Shown in pieces: positions 45,626 to 55,750 of a stretch of 64,000 nt of DNA. The notes under the pieces were generated by a model. That model was not told the DNA's origin and made no database searches. It saw only the letters and a list, made by a program, of their open reading frames with translations. Position 1 is the first letter of the stretch, and each line of letters opens with the position of its first letter. The stretch covers positions 40,487,297-40,551,296 of the forward strand of contig OX457043.1 in NCBI GenBank assembly GCA_949752735.1, written 5' to 3'. The position numbers were made by a program, and so were the translations under genes. The stretch comes from Lumbricus terrestris. Taxonomy: Eukaryota; Annelida; Clitellata; Crassiclitellata; Lumbricidae.

Positions 45626-45637
45626 GTATCCCCCTCC

Positions 45638-46738
45638 TGTAACGTCTCCGTTTTTATGCTTATTTTAGCGGGTAATTGAAAATGTACTGCATTTAAATGA
45701 TCTGTTCAAAAAGACACCAATTCTTTATAAATGTATGATATAATTGAAACTATTAAATACACAATACAATTACGCAATATTCCTATTTACTTATTTGGCG
45801 TATCACTAATTATAATTAACTAAATGCTTATCTGTACTCCACAGTTGAGATATATGACATATCGTTTCTGTAGTGTAAAACGGCCTTGAAATAGTTCTGC
45901 AGATTCTCTGTAGATTCACTGAATGAAGATTAGCAACCCCGTGCTATATTTGAAGAATTAGTTCTGCTGATTCTCCGTAGATTCACTGAATGAAGATAAG
46001 CAAGCTCGTGCTATATTTGAAGAAGGATAATGAGATACTGTCAAGCTGTGGAATCCAGATCGAATACCAGACAAGACAATATTCAATACTTCCGTAGCAT
46101 CAAATTATCACACTCCAACCAATGAGAATTTCCTTCCCAATTGAAAATGACCTTGAAATGTCAACCAGAGACAACGAGCCCAAAATCGTTTCTCAACACA
46201 CGAATATCGTCTCACCAACCGTCACAATCACAATGTAGACTTCACGGACGTTAGAATTCGCAACTTCGAATTTCTAAATCGCCTCTACTCTCACACGAAT
46301 GCCTCGTACTGTTTTACGACCAGATACGAGCATAATCCTCATCCTCACCATTGAATAAACTTCAAATGAATTGCCAGACACAACTGAGCAACCATCTTTC
46401 TCAATGTTCATGTAAGGAATCACCGTTTTATGTTGAATTTCAATGACGTGGCTATTTCCATTCAATTCTGTCCGTTACGCTCATTTCGATGCTTTTTATT
46501 GGTTACGCGTCGATGCAAATGTTTTCGCTTACGTAAGCGTCCGTAGTAACCCTTGACGTCACCATGACTGCCTCGCTCATATACGCAAGATTCGTGGTCT
46601 CCTAGTTACTAATCCACTAGACGCCAAATTATTAATCTAGATACGCCGACTAAATTATCTAGCTTAACTCCTACTTAGAATTAACATATAATATCAGACA
46701 AGTTAGTTTGATAGATAATAGCGATTTAATACGCTACA
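45638..46738 (-). repeat. 3' LTR (1101 bp)
   Basis: Plus-strand reading starts TGTAACGTCTCC and ends ATACGCTACA, so TG…CA holds on both strands. It is identical to the other LTR except for one base. A 63-codon minus frame inside it (46274-46465) is found identically in the other LTR and is not considered a gene. Confidence 0.95.
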
Positions 46739-46752
46739 AATACCCCTCCTTC
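46739..46752 (-). promoter_or_regulatory. Polypurine tract of the LTR retrotransposon
   Basis: The minus strand reads GAAGGAGGGGTA plus TT directly before the 3' LTR (TGTAGCG). Position and composition fit the plus-strand primer site. Confidence 0.75.
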
Positions 46753-46899
46753 AAAAGTCTGTAATCAGGCTTTACAATCTCACCTAATTATCTATCAACT
46801 AAATTTCTATCAACTTCCTTATTCTATCTTACACAACAATACAACATTACTGAACTTCTTATCTACATTATTATAATACATTACTGATATATTTAAGTA

Positions 46900-49800
46900 C
46901 TATGTAATTCCTCTACTCAAATAATCAGACATAACATTATTGCTTCCCTTGATATATCGTATCGTAAAGCAATAATTTTGAAGTGCTAGACTCCACCTCA
47001 TGACTCTCGCATTTCTCATCCTTCCTTCCTTCATGTACTGTAGTCCGCAGTGGTCCGTCTCTATCACAAACTGCTTTCCACACAAGTACCTGTCAAACCG
47101 ACTAATTCCCCACATTATCGCTAGACATTCTCTCTCCTCAACTGAATATCTCGTCTCTCTCTCCAATAATTTCCTACTCGCATATGCAATCGGGTGGTTT
47201 ATCCCTTCATACTGCTGTATCAGGACGCAACCTATTCCTCTTCCTGATGCGTCTGTCTGAATCACGAACTCCTTTTCCAAGTTTGGTAACTTCAGTATCG
47301 GTGTTTTAGCCAGTGCTGCTTTCAGCTTACTAAAACTCTCATCTAATTCTTCGTTCCAATCAACATTATTAGCTGCTGACTTCTTTGTCAAATCACTTAA
47401 TGGTGCCATCAGTTCAGCACAATGAGGAATAAATTTTCTGTAGTAATTTATTGCTCCCAAAAAGCTTCTTATTTGTTTCTTCGTTTTCGGTTGTGGCATC
47501 TCCACAATCTTATCTATCGATTCTCCTTTAGGACTAATGTCGTCGTTGTTTAACGTGTGACCCAAGAAATCTATGCGACCATAGCCTAATGAACATTTCT
47601 TTGGTTTCAAAGTCAGGTGAGCATCTCTCACTCTTTGAAAAAATTCTCGTAAAATCTTCATATGTTTAGTCCATCCTTCTGTATGAGCTAGTATGTCATC
47701 AACATAACTCTCCAGATTCTCAGTTCCATGCAAAATCTTCCTTATCAGTCTGTTATAGCTTGAAGCACTATTTACCAATCCAAATGGTAGAACGTTGAAT
47801 TTATACAACCCACTCGCACAAATGAAAGTCGTATAATCTTTTGATTCTTCGCTCATTGGAATTTGCCAATACCCTTTGCAAAAATCAAACTTGCTATATA
47901 TTTTGCTGCCACTCAGTTTATTGAAGATATCCTCGTTTGACATCATCGGCTCTGGATCAAAAACTGTCACTTTGTTCAATTGTTTATAGTTACAGCAAAG
48001 TCTATTGCTTCCATCAGCTTTCTTAACAACAACAAGCGGTGCTGCGTAAGCTGCTTCTGATCTTTCTATTATCCCATTCTCTAACATTATCTCAATTTCC
48101 TTATCAATTTCAGACTGTAGATGATACGGTGTTGGATAAGCTTTCATCCTAACAGGTTCATCACTCGTAAGATGAATCTCGTGTTTCACCATGTCAGTTC
48201 TTCCTGGTTTATCTGTAAATATGTCTTGATATTCTCTCAGTAATTTCTCCAATTCACCTCTCTGTTCATCTTCTAATTGTGGATTAATATCAACATCCTT
48301 GTAAGTCTCAGTTTGCTTACTGACATACAGGTTTAATATCTCCTCCTCTTCGTCTTCACCTTCTCTACCATCATGTACAATAGCTGACACATATGCTATT
48401 GTCTCAGAACCTGACAATTCTTCTTCACTCCTCTCGTAATATCTCTTTAGTATGTTGATGTGGTATGTTTTCAGTTTTCCACCATCAACCTCAACTTTAT
48501 AATCGTAATCGCCGATTTTCCCTCTGACTACAAATGGTCCTTGCCATTTAACAAGCATCTTATTATTACAACTCGGCAGTAACAATAGGACTTTATCACC
48601 TATCTCCAGTTTTCTATATCGTGCCTTTTTATCGTAGTACTTCTTGTTCTTCGCATTAGCTTTGTGAATTGCTTTCTGCGCCATGTTACACGTTTCCTCT
48701 ATACGTTCTCGTAGATCCGTCATATATGTGTACACATCTTTCACCTCGTCTTCCACTTTTTCATTTGTCCACAGTTCCTTCAATATCTGTACCGGACCTC
48801 TACATGATCTTCCGAAGATTAATTCGAAAGGCGTGTATCCGTGGCTCTCGTGTACAGTATCTCGTAATGCGAAAAGTAGTGGTGCCAAGTACCTGTCCCA
48901 CTCTTTTACTTGTTCACCTATCAGTTTTCTCAGTGTAGTCTTAATCGTTCCATTAAGACGTTCTACACAACCGTTTCCCATCGCGTGGTACGGACTTGTC
49001 ATCGTGTGCTTGATCAACAACATTTTGTTTACTTCGGCCATTAGTTCTGACGTAAATTGGCTTCCTCTATCTGTATGAATTCTTTGTGGTACGCCCATCC
49101 GACAGTAAAAGTTAAACAAGGCTTCCGCCACTTCCTCGGTACTTATTCCTTTCAACGGTATCGCTTCAGGATACCTGGTGCTTAAGTCGATAATCGTTAA
49201 TACATAACGATATCCTCTCATAGACATTGGCTCTATGGCTCCTATGATGTCCACACAGACATGCTTGAACGGCACATCCAGCACTGGAAGATGTCCCATC
49301 GGTGCCTTGTAATTCACTTTCTTATCTACTGCTTTCTGGCATACATCACAACTTAATATATATCGCCGAACTTCTTGATTTATCCCTGGCCAATAAAATT
49401 CATTCACAATTTTATCGTGAGTCTTCTTCATGCCTAGATGAGCTGACAGTAGCGAGTTATGTGCTACAGCTAGAACTTTGTTTCTCAACTGTTTCGGAAC
49501 CATCAACTGCCACTTCGCTTCATCTTTCAATACTTCCTTCCATCTCCGGTACAACAATCCATCTTTCTTTACGTACAGCACCTTTTCTGTACTCTTCTCA
49601 TCGCCATTCCACTCAGATGCTTTATCCCAGTAACTCTTCAATGTTTCATCTGTCTTCTGTAATTCCTTTATTTCTTTTGTGGTTATATTCAGGTCGGGCA
49701 TTTCTGTGACCTTGAGTGGTTTATATTTCACCACTTTCTTCGACTCAGCTCTCGTTTCTATCGCTGCTGTCGTTTGATGTGTGTCACTGTTCATGACGTC

Positions 49801-50046
49801 ATCACTTCTAACTTTCTCTATTACGTCATCATATTCCGTGCTCATTTCATCACTCTCAAATCTTACTGTTTTCTTGGCATCTTGCCAACGTGAATTAGCA
49901 TTCACATTTCTCTTGAGTATTCCTTTATACTCAACCTTTTCTTGTTTCTCACTCATAATCGTCTCATTCACTTTCTCTCCTTTGTCACAATTAATTATAT
50001 TTTCATCCGTGTTCTCATTCGTTACTGTATATTTTAACCCTCTCAC
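46900..50046 (-). CDS. pol: Pol: integrase - reverse transcriptase - RNase H (Gmr1 order)
   Basis: Uninterrupted 1048-codon frame. Residues 196-236 form the HHCC zinc-binding domain (AHNSLLSAHLG … CDVCQ). The integrase core has D266 (VCVDIIGA), D326 (HTDRGSQF) and E362 (VERLNGTIK), a D,D-35-E triad. A GPF motif (503-505) marks the Gypsy-type GPY/F module. RT follows: FDFCKGYWQIPM (about 720-731), LPFGLVNS and YVDD at 781-784. RNase H begins near 915 (IQTDASGRGIGC) and the frame ends DYLSRGIT. Ty3/Gypsy elements normally place integrase last. The frame is in register with the upstream gag-protease frame and separated from it by one TAG; conserved protease residues lie on both sides of that stop. 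Confidence 0.95.
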   Translation of the reverse strand: MRGLKYTVTNENTDENIINCDKGEKVNETIMSEKQEKVEYKGILKRNVNANSRWQDAKKTVRFESDEMSTEYDDVIEKVRSDDVMNSDTHQTTAAIETRAESKKVVKYKPLKVTEMPDLNITTKEIKELQKTDETLKSYWDKASEWNGDEKSTEKVLYVKKDGLLYRRWKEVLKDEAKWQLMVPKQLRNKVLAVAHNSLLSAHLGMKKTHDKIVNEFYWPGINQEVRRYILSCDVCQKAVDKKVNYKAPMGHLPVLDVPFKHVCVDIIGAIEPMSMRGYRYVLTIIDLSTRYPEAIPLKGISTEEVAEALFNFYCRMGVPQRIHTDRGSQFTSELMAEVNKMLLIKHTMTSPYHAMGNGCVERLNGTIKTTLRKLIGEQVKEWDRYLAPLLFALRDTVHESHGYTPFELIFGRSCRGPVQILKELWTNEKVEDEVKDVYTYMTDLRERIEETCNMAQKAIHKANAKNKKYYDKKARYRKLEIGDKVLLLLPSCNNKMLVKWQGPFVVRGKIGDYDYKVEVDGGKLKTYHINILKRYYERSEEELSGSETIAYVSAIVHDGREGEDEEEEILNLYVSKQTETYKDVDINPQLEDEQRGELEKLLREYQDIFTDKPGRTDMVKHEIHLTSDEPVRMKAYPTPYHLQSEIDKEIEIMLENGIIERSEAAYAAPLVVVKKADGSNRLCCNYKQLNKVTVFDPEPMMSNEDIFNKLSGSKIYSKFDFCKGYWQIPMSEESKDYTTFICASGLYKFNVLPFGLVNSASSYNRLIRKILHGTENLESYVDDILAHTEGWTKHMKILREFFQRVRDAHLTLKPKKCSLGYGRIDFLGHTLNNDDISPKGESIDKIVEMPQPKTKKQIRSFLGAINYYRKFIPHCAELMAPLSDLTKKSAANNVDWNEELDESFSKLKAALAKTPILKLPNLEKEFVIQTDASGRGIGCVLIQQYEGINHPIAYASRKLLERETRYSVEERECLAIMWGISRFDRYLCGKQFVIETDHCGLQYMKEGRMRNARVMRWSLALQNYCFTIRYIKGSNNVMSDYLSRGIT

Positions 50047-50064
50047 GCGTCCAATAATTATCGG

Positions 50065-51768
50065 CTATACTGGTTCGTCCATAACCATTGCCTCAACTTC
50101 ACCAGTAAAATACTCACTCTCAATGTTTATATGGGCTGTAGGAAAACACCTTAAGCTCCCATCAACTAGGATGCAGTGCGTTTCCTTCCCAGTCAAATCA
50201 CTATCTCTGATCAGCGATCTCCTCACAATGCATGTACTCGCTCCAGAATCGTAAAGACAATTGGCTTCTACTCCATTGACTTTCGCTTGACATTCATCTA
50301 TACTTTCAATGTCAATGCAACCATCTTTCCGTTCTGTAACTACCGTACTTGCTGCCATGTGTTTCGGTACTTCTTCTTTACCTTTCCTATCCTGGCGTTC
50401 TACTGTTCTGTCAATTTCATTCGATTTCGTATTTTCATTCGTCTGTACAGCCCTGTACGCCCTATTCTCGTAAATCTGTACTGCTGCAGCTGTGTGTTTA
50501 ACAAACCCTTTGGCTTTATGCACACAATCAAATGCTTTATGACCTACCTTACCGCATGCAAAACAAGTTATCTTGTGTTCCGCTGCCTGCTCTCTATCTC
50601 TACTATATCCTCTATTCACATTTCCACTGTGATTTGTCTCTTTGTTCTGTCGCGTTTCGACTCTTCCTCTGTTCATGTTTCCTTGGAATTTCTCTCTCGA
50701 TTTCTCTTCAAATGGCTTTCCATTACCTCTGTCATTATTGAATCTCCCTTGAGGTTTTACAGAATTCTCGGCATATCTGTACCCATGAGCTTCGATGTAG
50801 GATTCTGCACACGTCAATGTGTCTTTTAAGCTCATTTTTCCTTTCTCTTTAATAAACATCCTCAACTCATTACTACAAGTGAGGAAAAATTGATCCTTTA
50901 GCAGTAGGTCCTCGATTCCTTCGTAGGTCTGCTCAAATCCAGCTTGTAGCAACCATTGCTGCAAATATCGTTGCAATCTGTAAATGAAATTTGAAGGAGT
51001 TTCTCCTTGTTCCATCTTGCTAGTCTTAAACTTGTTACGATACCCTCCTTCTGTTAATTGGAATCTTTTCAGGAGATGCTTCTTTAAACAATCGTAGTCT
51101 TGTGTTTCTTCAGCCGACAAACGCTGGTATACTTCTAATGCCTTCGACTCTAAATGTCGCGCTAGCATCAGCGACCACACATCTCTCGGTATCTCATACG
51201 TCGTACACGTACGCTCAAATCTAAGAAGATACGCATCAAGACAGTCCTTTGCCTCGTTAAATATTGGGAATTTAATATTCTTCATTCCCTTATGACTTTG
51301 GTTTCCTTGGTGGTTGTCACCCATCGTCATATAAGAATCTCCATCATCTCTGTTTCGTCTATCTCCCGATTCTATCTCTCTCATTCTCACTTGAACCTCA
51401 AGCCTCTTATTCTCTAATTCTCTGTCCCTTGCCTGTCTCACTTCATCGGCTTCTCTTGCAAGCCTCGCCTCGTTCATCTCTGCTTCACGCATAAGCCTAG
51501 CGTCAGCCATCCTCGCTATTTCTATTTCTTTAACTGCTTTTGCTTCAGCAATTTTAGCCGCCTCTCGCGCTAGTTCCAACTCACTCTCTCTGGCTGCTTT
51601 GGCTTCTGCAGCTGCACGTAGCTCACTTTCCTTTTTCTCTTCTCGTTCATCCGCCCTCTGCTGTCTGAATTCGTTCTGTCTGTCTCTGACAAACGCCTTC
51701 AGCTCTTCACCTTCCAATGAGAATGAACGTCCCATATCCAACCACTGTTGCCAGTCCGTGATCGACAT
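50065..51768 (-). CDS. gag: Gag-protease of the LTR retrotransposon (SCAN-like capsid)
   Basis: 567 codons from an ATG 341 nt downstream of the 5' LTR. Residues 40-135 are an Ala/Glu/Arg-rich coiled coil. About 165-330 is the capsid region (FPIFNEAKDCLDAYLLRFE … YRLQRYLQQWLLQAG … LLLKDQFFLTCSNEL … FIKEKGKMSLKDTL). Its C-terminal part resembles the vertebrate SCAN domain, which has been proposed to derive from Gmr1-like gag. A zinc knuckle CFACGKVGHKAFDC (C-x2-C-x4-H-x4-C) sits at 402-415. The retropepsin active site LYDSGAST is at 505-512. The frame stops at TAG just before IIIGR, which looks like the conserved second protease motif, so the domain is cut by the stop. Confidence 0.93.
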   Translation of the reverse strand: MSITDWQQWLDMGRSFSLEGEELKAFVRDRQNEFRQQRADEREEKKESELRAAAEAKAARESELELAREAAKIAEAKAVKEIEIARMADARLMREAEMNEARLAREADEVRQARDRELENKRLEVQVRMREIESGDRRNRDDGDSYMTMGDNHQGNQSHKGMKNIKFPIFNEAKDCLDAYLLRFERTCTTYEIPRDVWSLMLARHLESKALEVYQRLSAEETQDYDCLKKHLLKRFQLTEGGYRNKFKTSKMEQGETPSNFIYRLQRYLQQWLLQAGFEQTYEGIEDLLLKDQFFLTCSNELRMFIKEKGKMSLKDTLTCAESYIEAHGYRYAENSVKPQGRFNNDRGNGKPFEEKSREKFQGNMNRGRVETRQNKETNHSGNVNRGYSRDREQAAEHKITCFACGKVGHKAFDCVHKAKGFVKHTAAAVQIYENRAYRAVQTNENTKSNEIDRTVERQDRKGKEEVPKHMAASTVVTERKDGCIDIESIDECQAKVNGVEANCLYDSGASTCIVRRSLIRDSDLTGKETHCILVDGSLRCFPTAHINIESEYFTGEVEAMVMDEPV

Positions 51769-52089
51769 TCTTACTTACTCACTTTTGTCAAGTAGTAATA
51801 AATTTAACGCTCTAATATGCGCTATACAACTTCACACTCGCTTATAATAATTATTAAAATTATTAAGCGTCACACTAGTGCGCCCTCTTAACGTAATACA
51901 ATCTCTGGTGTATGTTACGCAATAAGGATTATCGCACCGACTCTAATGCTTAAATCTATACACGCGCTGCGCTGGCGTTGCGCTGTGCTTAACAATTTCC
52001 AAATAGATCGTCATTTTAATTAGCTTTGTCTCTTCAATATAAATGTCAGTAAAGTTCAATCTAATCAACAATAATATTGTCAATTTTAT

Positions 52090-52107
52090 CCCGACGCGAG
52101 CATCCCA
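52090..52107 (-). promoter_or_regulatory. Candidate primer-binding site
   Basis: The minus strand after the 5' LTR reads AA then TGGGATGCTCGCGTCGGG. A TGG start close to the LTR edge fits pairing with a tRNA 3' CCA. The tRNA species could not be identified. Confidence 0.6.
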
Positions 52108-52109
52108 TT

Positions 52110-53210
52110 TGTAACGTCTCCGTTTTTATGCTTATTTTAGCGGGTAATTGAAAATGTACTGCATTTAAATGATCTGTTCAAAAAGACACCAATTCTTTAT
52201 AAATGTATGATATAATTGAAACTATTAAATACACAATACAATTACGCAATATTCCTATTTACTTATTTGGCGTATCACTAATTATAATTAACTAAATGCT
52301 TATCTGTACTCCACAGTTGAGATATATGACATATCGTTTCTGTAGTGTAAAACGGCCTTGAAATAGTTCTGCAGATTCTCTGTAGATTCACTGAATGAAG
52401 ATTAGCAACCCCGTGCTATATTTGAAGAATTAGTTCTGCTGATTCTCCGTAGATTCACTGAATGAAGATAAGCAACCTCGTGCTATATTTGAAGAAGGAT
52501 AATGAGATACTGTCAAGCTGTGGAATCCAGATCGAATACCAGACAAGACAATATTCAATACTTCCGTAGCATCAAATTATCACACTCCAACCAATGAGAA
52601 TTTCCTTCCCAATTGAAAATGACCTTGAAATGTCAACCAGAGACAACGAGCCCAAAATCGTTTCTCAACACACGAATATCGTCTCACCAACCGTCACAAT
52701 CACAATGTAGACTTCACGGACGTTAGAATTCGCAACTTCGAATTTCTAAATCGCCTCTACTCTCACACGAATGCCTCGTACTGTTTTACGACCAGATACG
52801 AGCATAATCCTCATCCTCACCATTGAATAAACTTCAAATGAATTGCCAGACACAACTGAGCAACCATCTTTCTCAATGTTCATGTAAGGAATCACCGTTT
52901 TATGTTGAATTTCAATGACGTGGCTATTTCCATTCAATTCTGTCCGTTACGCTCATTTCGATGCTTTTTATTGGTTACGCGTCGATGCAAATGTTTTCGC
53001 TTACGTAAGCGTCCGTAGTAACCCTTGACGTCACCATGACTGCCTCGCTCATATACGCAAGATTCGTGGTCTCCTAGTTACTAATCCACTAGACGCCAAA
53101 TTATTAATCTAGATACGCCGACTAAATTATCTAGCTTAACTCCTACTTAGAATTAACATATAATATCAGACAAGTTAGTTTGATAGATAATAGCGATTTA
53201 ATACGCTACA
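52110..53210 (-). repeat. 5' LTR (1101 bp)
   Basis: Same length and sequence as the LTR at 45638-46738 apart from one base. It should contain the element's promoter, in minus-strand sense. Confidence 0.95.
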
Positions 53211-53635
53211 CCTCCCCATACCCCTCCCTCTCCCAGTCTCGGTGCTATGCGCATCACGAGCGTCCTTCGGACGCTCAAATGTCTCCCCCCCCCAGAAACC
53301 CCAATTCCCCCCCAGAGGAAGGGGACTAGATTAAACACTGCATAATGATGACATCTGACTTGTACAAACCAGGACAATTATCTAATCTAATCTAATCTAA
53401 TCTAATAAAGCATTTGTAAAGAGCTTCTCACAGCAGAGCTATTCAGAAGCGCTCTCAGCGTGACAGGACCATGAAAAGAGAAATGTCTTCAAGCAGCGAT
53501 AAGATGCAGGTGAATTTCCTACAAGAATCCTGCCACGAATTTCAGAAGGAAGGTGATTCCAAATTAAAGGACCAACAATAGCAAAAGCCCGATGTTGGGT
53601 CAATGAGGTACGTGATCTGGGTACAAATAGATAAA

Positions 53636-53936
53636 CAGCACCACCTTATCTCTGTGAGTTATTCACTTTGACCTTTACTACTGTGGGTCGCCGATCTCTG
53701 CGCTCGGCCTCTAGAGGTGACTTTATGGTTCCTTACGCTAGCACCGCCACTAGGCAGAGCAGAGCATTTTCGGTCACTGGCCCTTCCGTCTGGAATGACC
53801 TTCCCTCTAACCTGCGTTCCCACCCTCGGAACACGTCGGGCTCTTTCTATGGATTGCTTAAGACTTTTCTTTTTGACCGGGCTTGGGTCGGGAGCGCCTC
53901 TGAGTAGAGTCCTTGAAGGGGCGCTATATAAATTAC

Positions 53937-53996
<60 letters not shown>
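53636..53996 (+). mobile_element. L2/CR1-type LINE 3' end inserted in another LINE
   Basis: The plus frame reads RRSLRSASRGDFMVPYASTA, then RQSRAFSVTGPSVWNDLPSN, LLKTFLFDRAWVGSASE and stop. The tail GGGAGCGCCTCTGAG..CTTGAAGGGGCGCTATATAA then runs into (GATA)n. The 9-bp duplication ATAGATAAA is at 53627-53635 and 53997-54005. The C-terminal residues are homologous to those of the host LINE on the other strand, so both belong to one clade with different tails. Confidence 0.9.

Positions 53997-54003
<7 letters not shown>
53938..54003. repeat. (GATA)n microsatellite / LINE tail
   Basis: About 16 pure GATA units forming the 3' tail of the plus-strand LINE. Confidence 0.95.
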
Positions 54004-54004
<1 letters not shown>

Positions 54005-54630
54005 AAGCGGTCAGCAGAACGAAGAGGGCGTGAAGATCTTGCAGAAAGAGGCTTACACATTAAGTCGCATACGTATTTAGGCGCTAAGCCCTGCAGGGAC
54101 TTAGTAACTAGGAGCAAGACCTTGTATCTGATTCGGGCAAAGATCGGAAGCCAGTGAAGTTCATGGGTCATGTATGTAGAGATGTGCGAGTATCGAGAAA
54201 GTCGTGCGATAAGTCTAGCAGCAGAATTTAGGACAGATTGCACAGATGACAAGCGAACCTTAGGAAGCCCAATTAGTAGGGAGTTACAGTAGTCAATCCG
54301 TGAGGAGATAAAGGCATGTACCATAGTCGTAAACACTTTGGAGGATACAGATCTTCTAATTGCCCTAAGTCGTCTCAAGTGGTAGTAGCAGGAACGGGTC
54401 AAGAGTAACAGGTGTTCAGTAAATGTCAGAGCACTATCAAGTGTGACACCCATATCACGAAAACTAGAAGAAAAAGTAAAGTCAGGAAATAATGTGGCCC
54501 GTAATTGAAAATCAAGCTTATGTAATTGTTGCTTGGTTCCAAACCAAATCAATTGGGTCTTGGAAGGATTAAGGCTAAGTTTGTTTGCTAACACCAAAAG
54601 GTGGAGATCTTGCAATAGAGAGCTCATCCT

Positions 54631-55382
54631 TTATCATTATCATTTATCCTTTATCGTTGTCATTTATCACGCACGACCTGTTTCATCGCCCATTGCTGAA
54701 CTTGTGTCACACAACAATTCTTGAATGAGATGCACTGAACTTTATGTAGGCCTATGTGAATGTAATGCAATGTATACATGTATGCATTTCTATATTAGTG
54801 TAAGTCCATGTATTTATACAATAATTATTCTAAGTGCGCATGAATATAATAATTATTTATAGCACAGGGTCGCTAGCGTCTAACACAATCTAAATCCTGA
54901 ATTCTGTTACATAACCAACCATCAACGGCCACCAGACTGAAAGGTCAGGTGTGCTGAAAGTCATGCGATGCATTAGAAGACAAGAATTGAGTGCACAGGG
55001 GTGAAATTCGAACATAGGCCTAATAGTCGTCGCCAAACCCTCTATGGAGCCAATTTTTAAATTTTTATATATTAGGCCCTATTTGTTATTTCGTTGAAAA
55101 TTTGGAAATAGCAATATAACATTTGTATGTAACCTAGCTTGTAGCCTATATACGCTACATCTGAAAATTATAATATTGTGTGTTGATCGTGCTTCGCCTA
55201 ATAATTCCTAATAATCGCTTCATTTTTTAAAATTCCTCTTGCATGAAATGTCACCGCCAAATCTTTTTGTGCCGACTACTCTTTTACCTTTAATAGACGA
55301 AATATCTTTCCTAATAGTATCTAACATCATGACGAATAGCGCTTTATTAGGTGATTAAAAGACGCTAAAACAAGTACACGGA
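54631..55382. other. No gene seen
   Basis: AT-rich; no supported frame or recognised repeat. Confidence 0.4.
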
Positions 55383-55750
55383 TATGCATACATACATACA
55401 TACATACATACATACATACATACATACATACATACATACATACATACATACATACATACATACACACACACATACATACATACATACATACATACACACA
55501 CATACATACATACATACACACACATACATACATGCATAACATACATACATGCATAACATACATACATATATGCATACATGCATAATGCAAAAATACATAC
55601 ATACATGCATAACATACATACATATATGCATACATGCATAATGCAAAAATACATACATACATGCACACATGCATGCATGTATACATACGTACATACATAC
55701 ATACATACATCATACATGCATACATACTTACATACATACATATACACATA
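55383..55750. repeat. (CATA)n microsatellite
   Basis: Nearly continuous ACATACAT units with CACA interruptions. A 62-bp block (ATACATACATGCATAACATA … ATGCAAAA) is duplicated at about 55590 and 55653. The MYVCMYVC frames on the minus strand are artefacts. Confidence 0.95.

Larger units (their letters stand above)
45638..53210 (-). mobile_element. Gmr1-like Ty3/Gypsy-type LTR retrotransposon, full length, very young
   Basis: Full length at 7573 bp. Two 1101-bp LTRs (45638-46738 and 52110-53210) differ at one base in my comparison (G at about 46004, C at about 52476). The 5-bp TSD is CCTCC (45633-45637 and 53211-53215). Sense is the minus strand: 5' LTR at right, primer site, gag-protease, integrase-RT-RNase H, polypurine tract, 3' LTR. 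Integrase upstream of RT with otherwise Gypsy-like domains is the Gmr1 arrangement. The only coding defect is a single in-frame amber codon between the two frames. Confidence 0.95.
44579..53340. mobile_element. TIR element with 86-bp tandem array, host of the LTR retrotransposon
   Basis: It begins CAGTGTTTAATCTAG and ends with the exact inverse CTAGATTAAACACTG. The flanking CATAATGAT is perfect on both sides (44570-44578 and 53341-53349), so the TSD is 8-9 bp with hAT-like CAGTG termini. Without the LTR element it is about 1.2 kb: a G/C-tract-rich end (GGGGGGGAAAGTTCCCCCCC), the tandem array and a second C-tract end. No transposase. Confidence 0.9.
53381..54630 (-). pseudogene. L2/CR1-type LINE 3' fragment, interrupted
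   Basis: The minus frame from about 54627 encodes KLSLNPSKTQLIWFGTK, MGVTLDSALTFTEH, SVLNSAARLI and ELHWLPIFARIRYK as far as SARSSRPLRSADRF. After a 361-bp insertion it resumes at about 53626 with VPRSRTSLTQHRAFAIVGPL then IWNHLPSEIR … LKTFLF … SASE. It ends in an (ATTAG)n tail at 53381-53406. It is truncated at 54630 and lacks endonuclease and catalytic RT core. The (GATA)n of the inserted element makes the frame appear to end in YLSIYLSIYL. Confidence 0.88.

Noticed and set aside
46274..46465. 63-codon frame, identical at 52746-52937
   Set aside because: Lies in both LTRs; identity is explained by LTR duplication and there is no domain.
48669..50829. Plus-strand frames over the retrotransposon
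   Set aside because: Antisense shadows of gag and pol.
53381..54630. Twin-priming inversion of a single LINE
   Set aside because: The two parts have different tails, overlap in protein coordinates, and the inner piece has its own 9-bp duplication; two separate insertions fit better.
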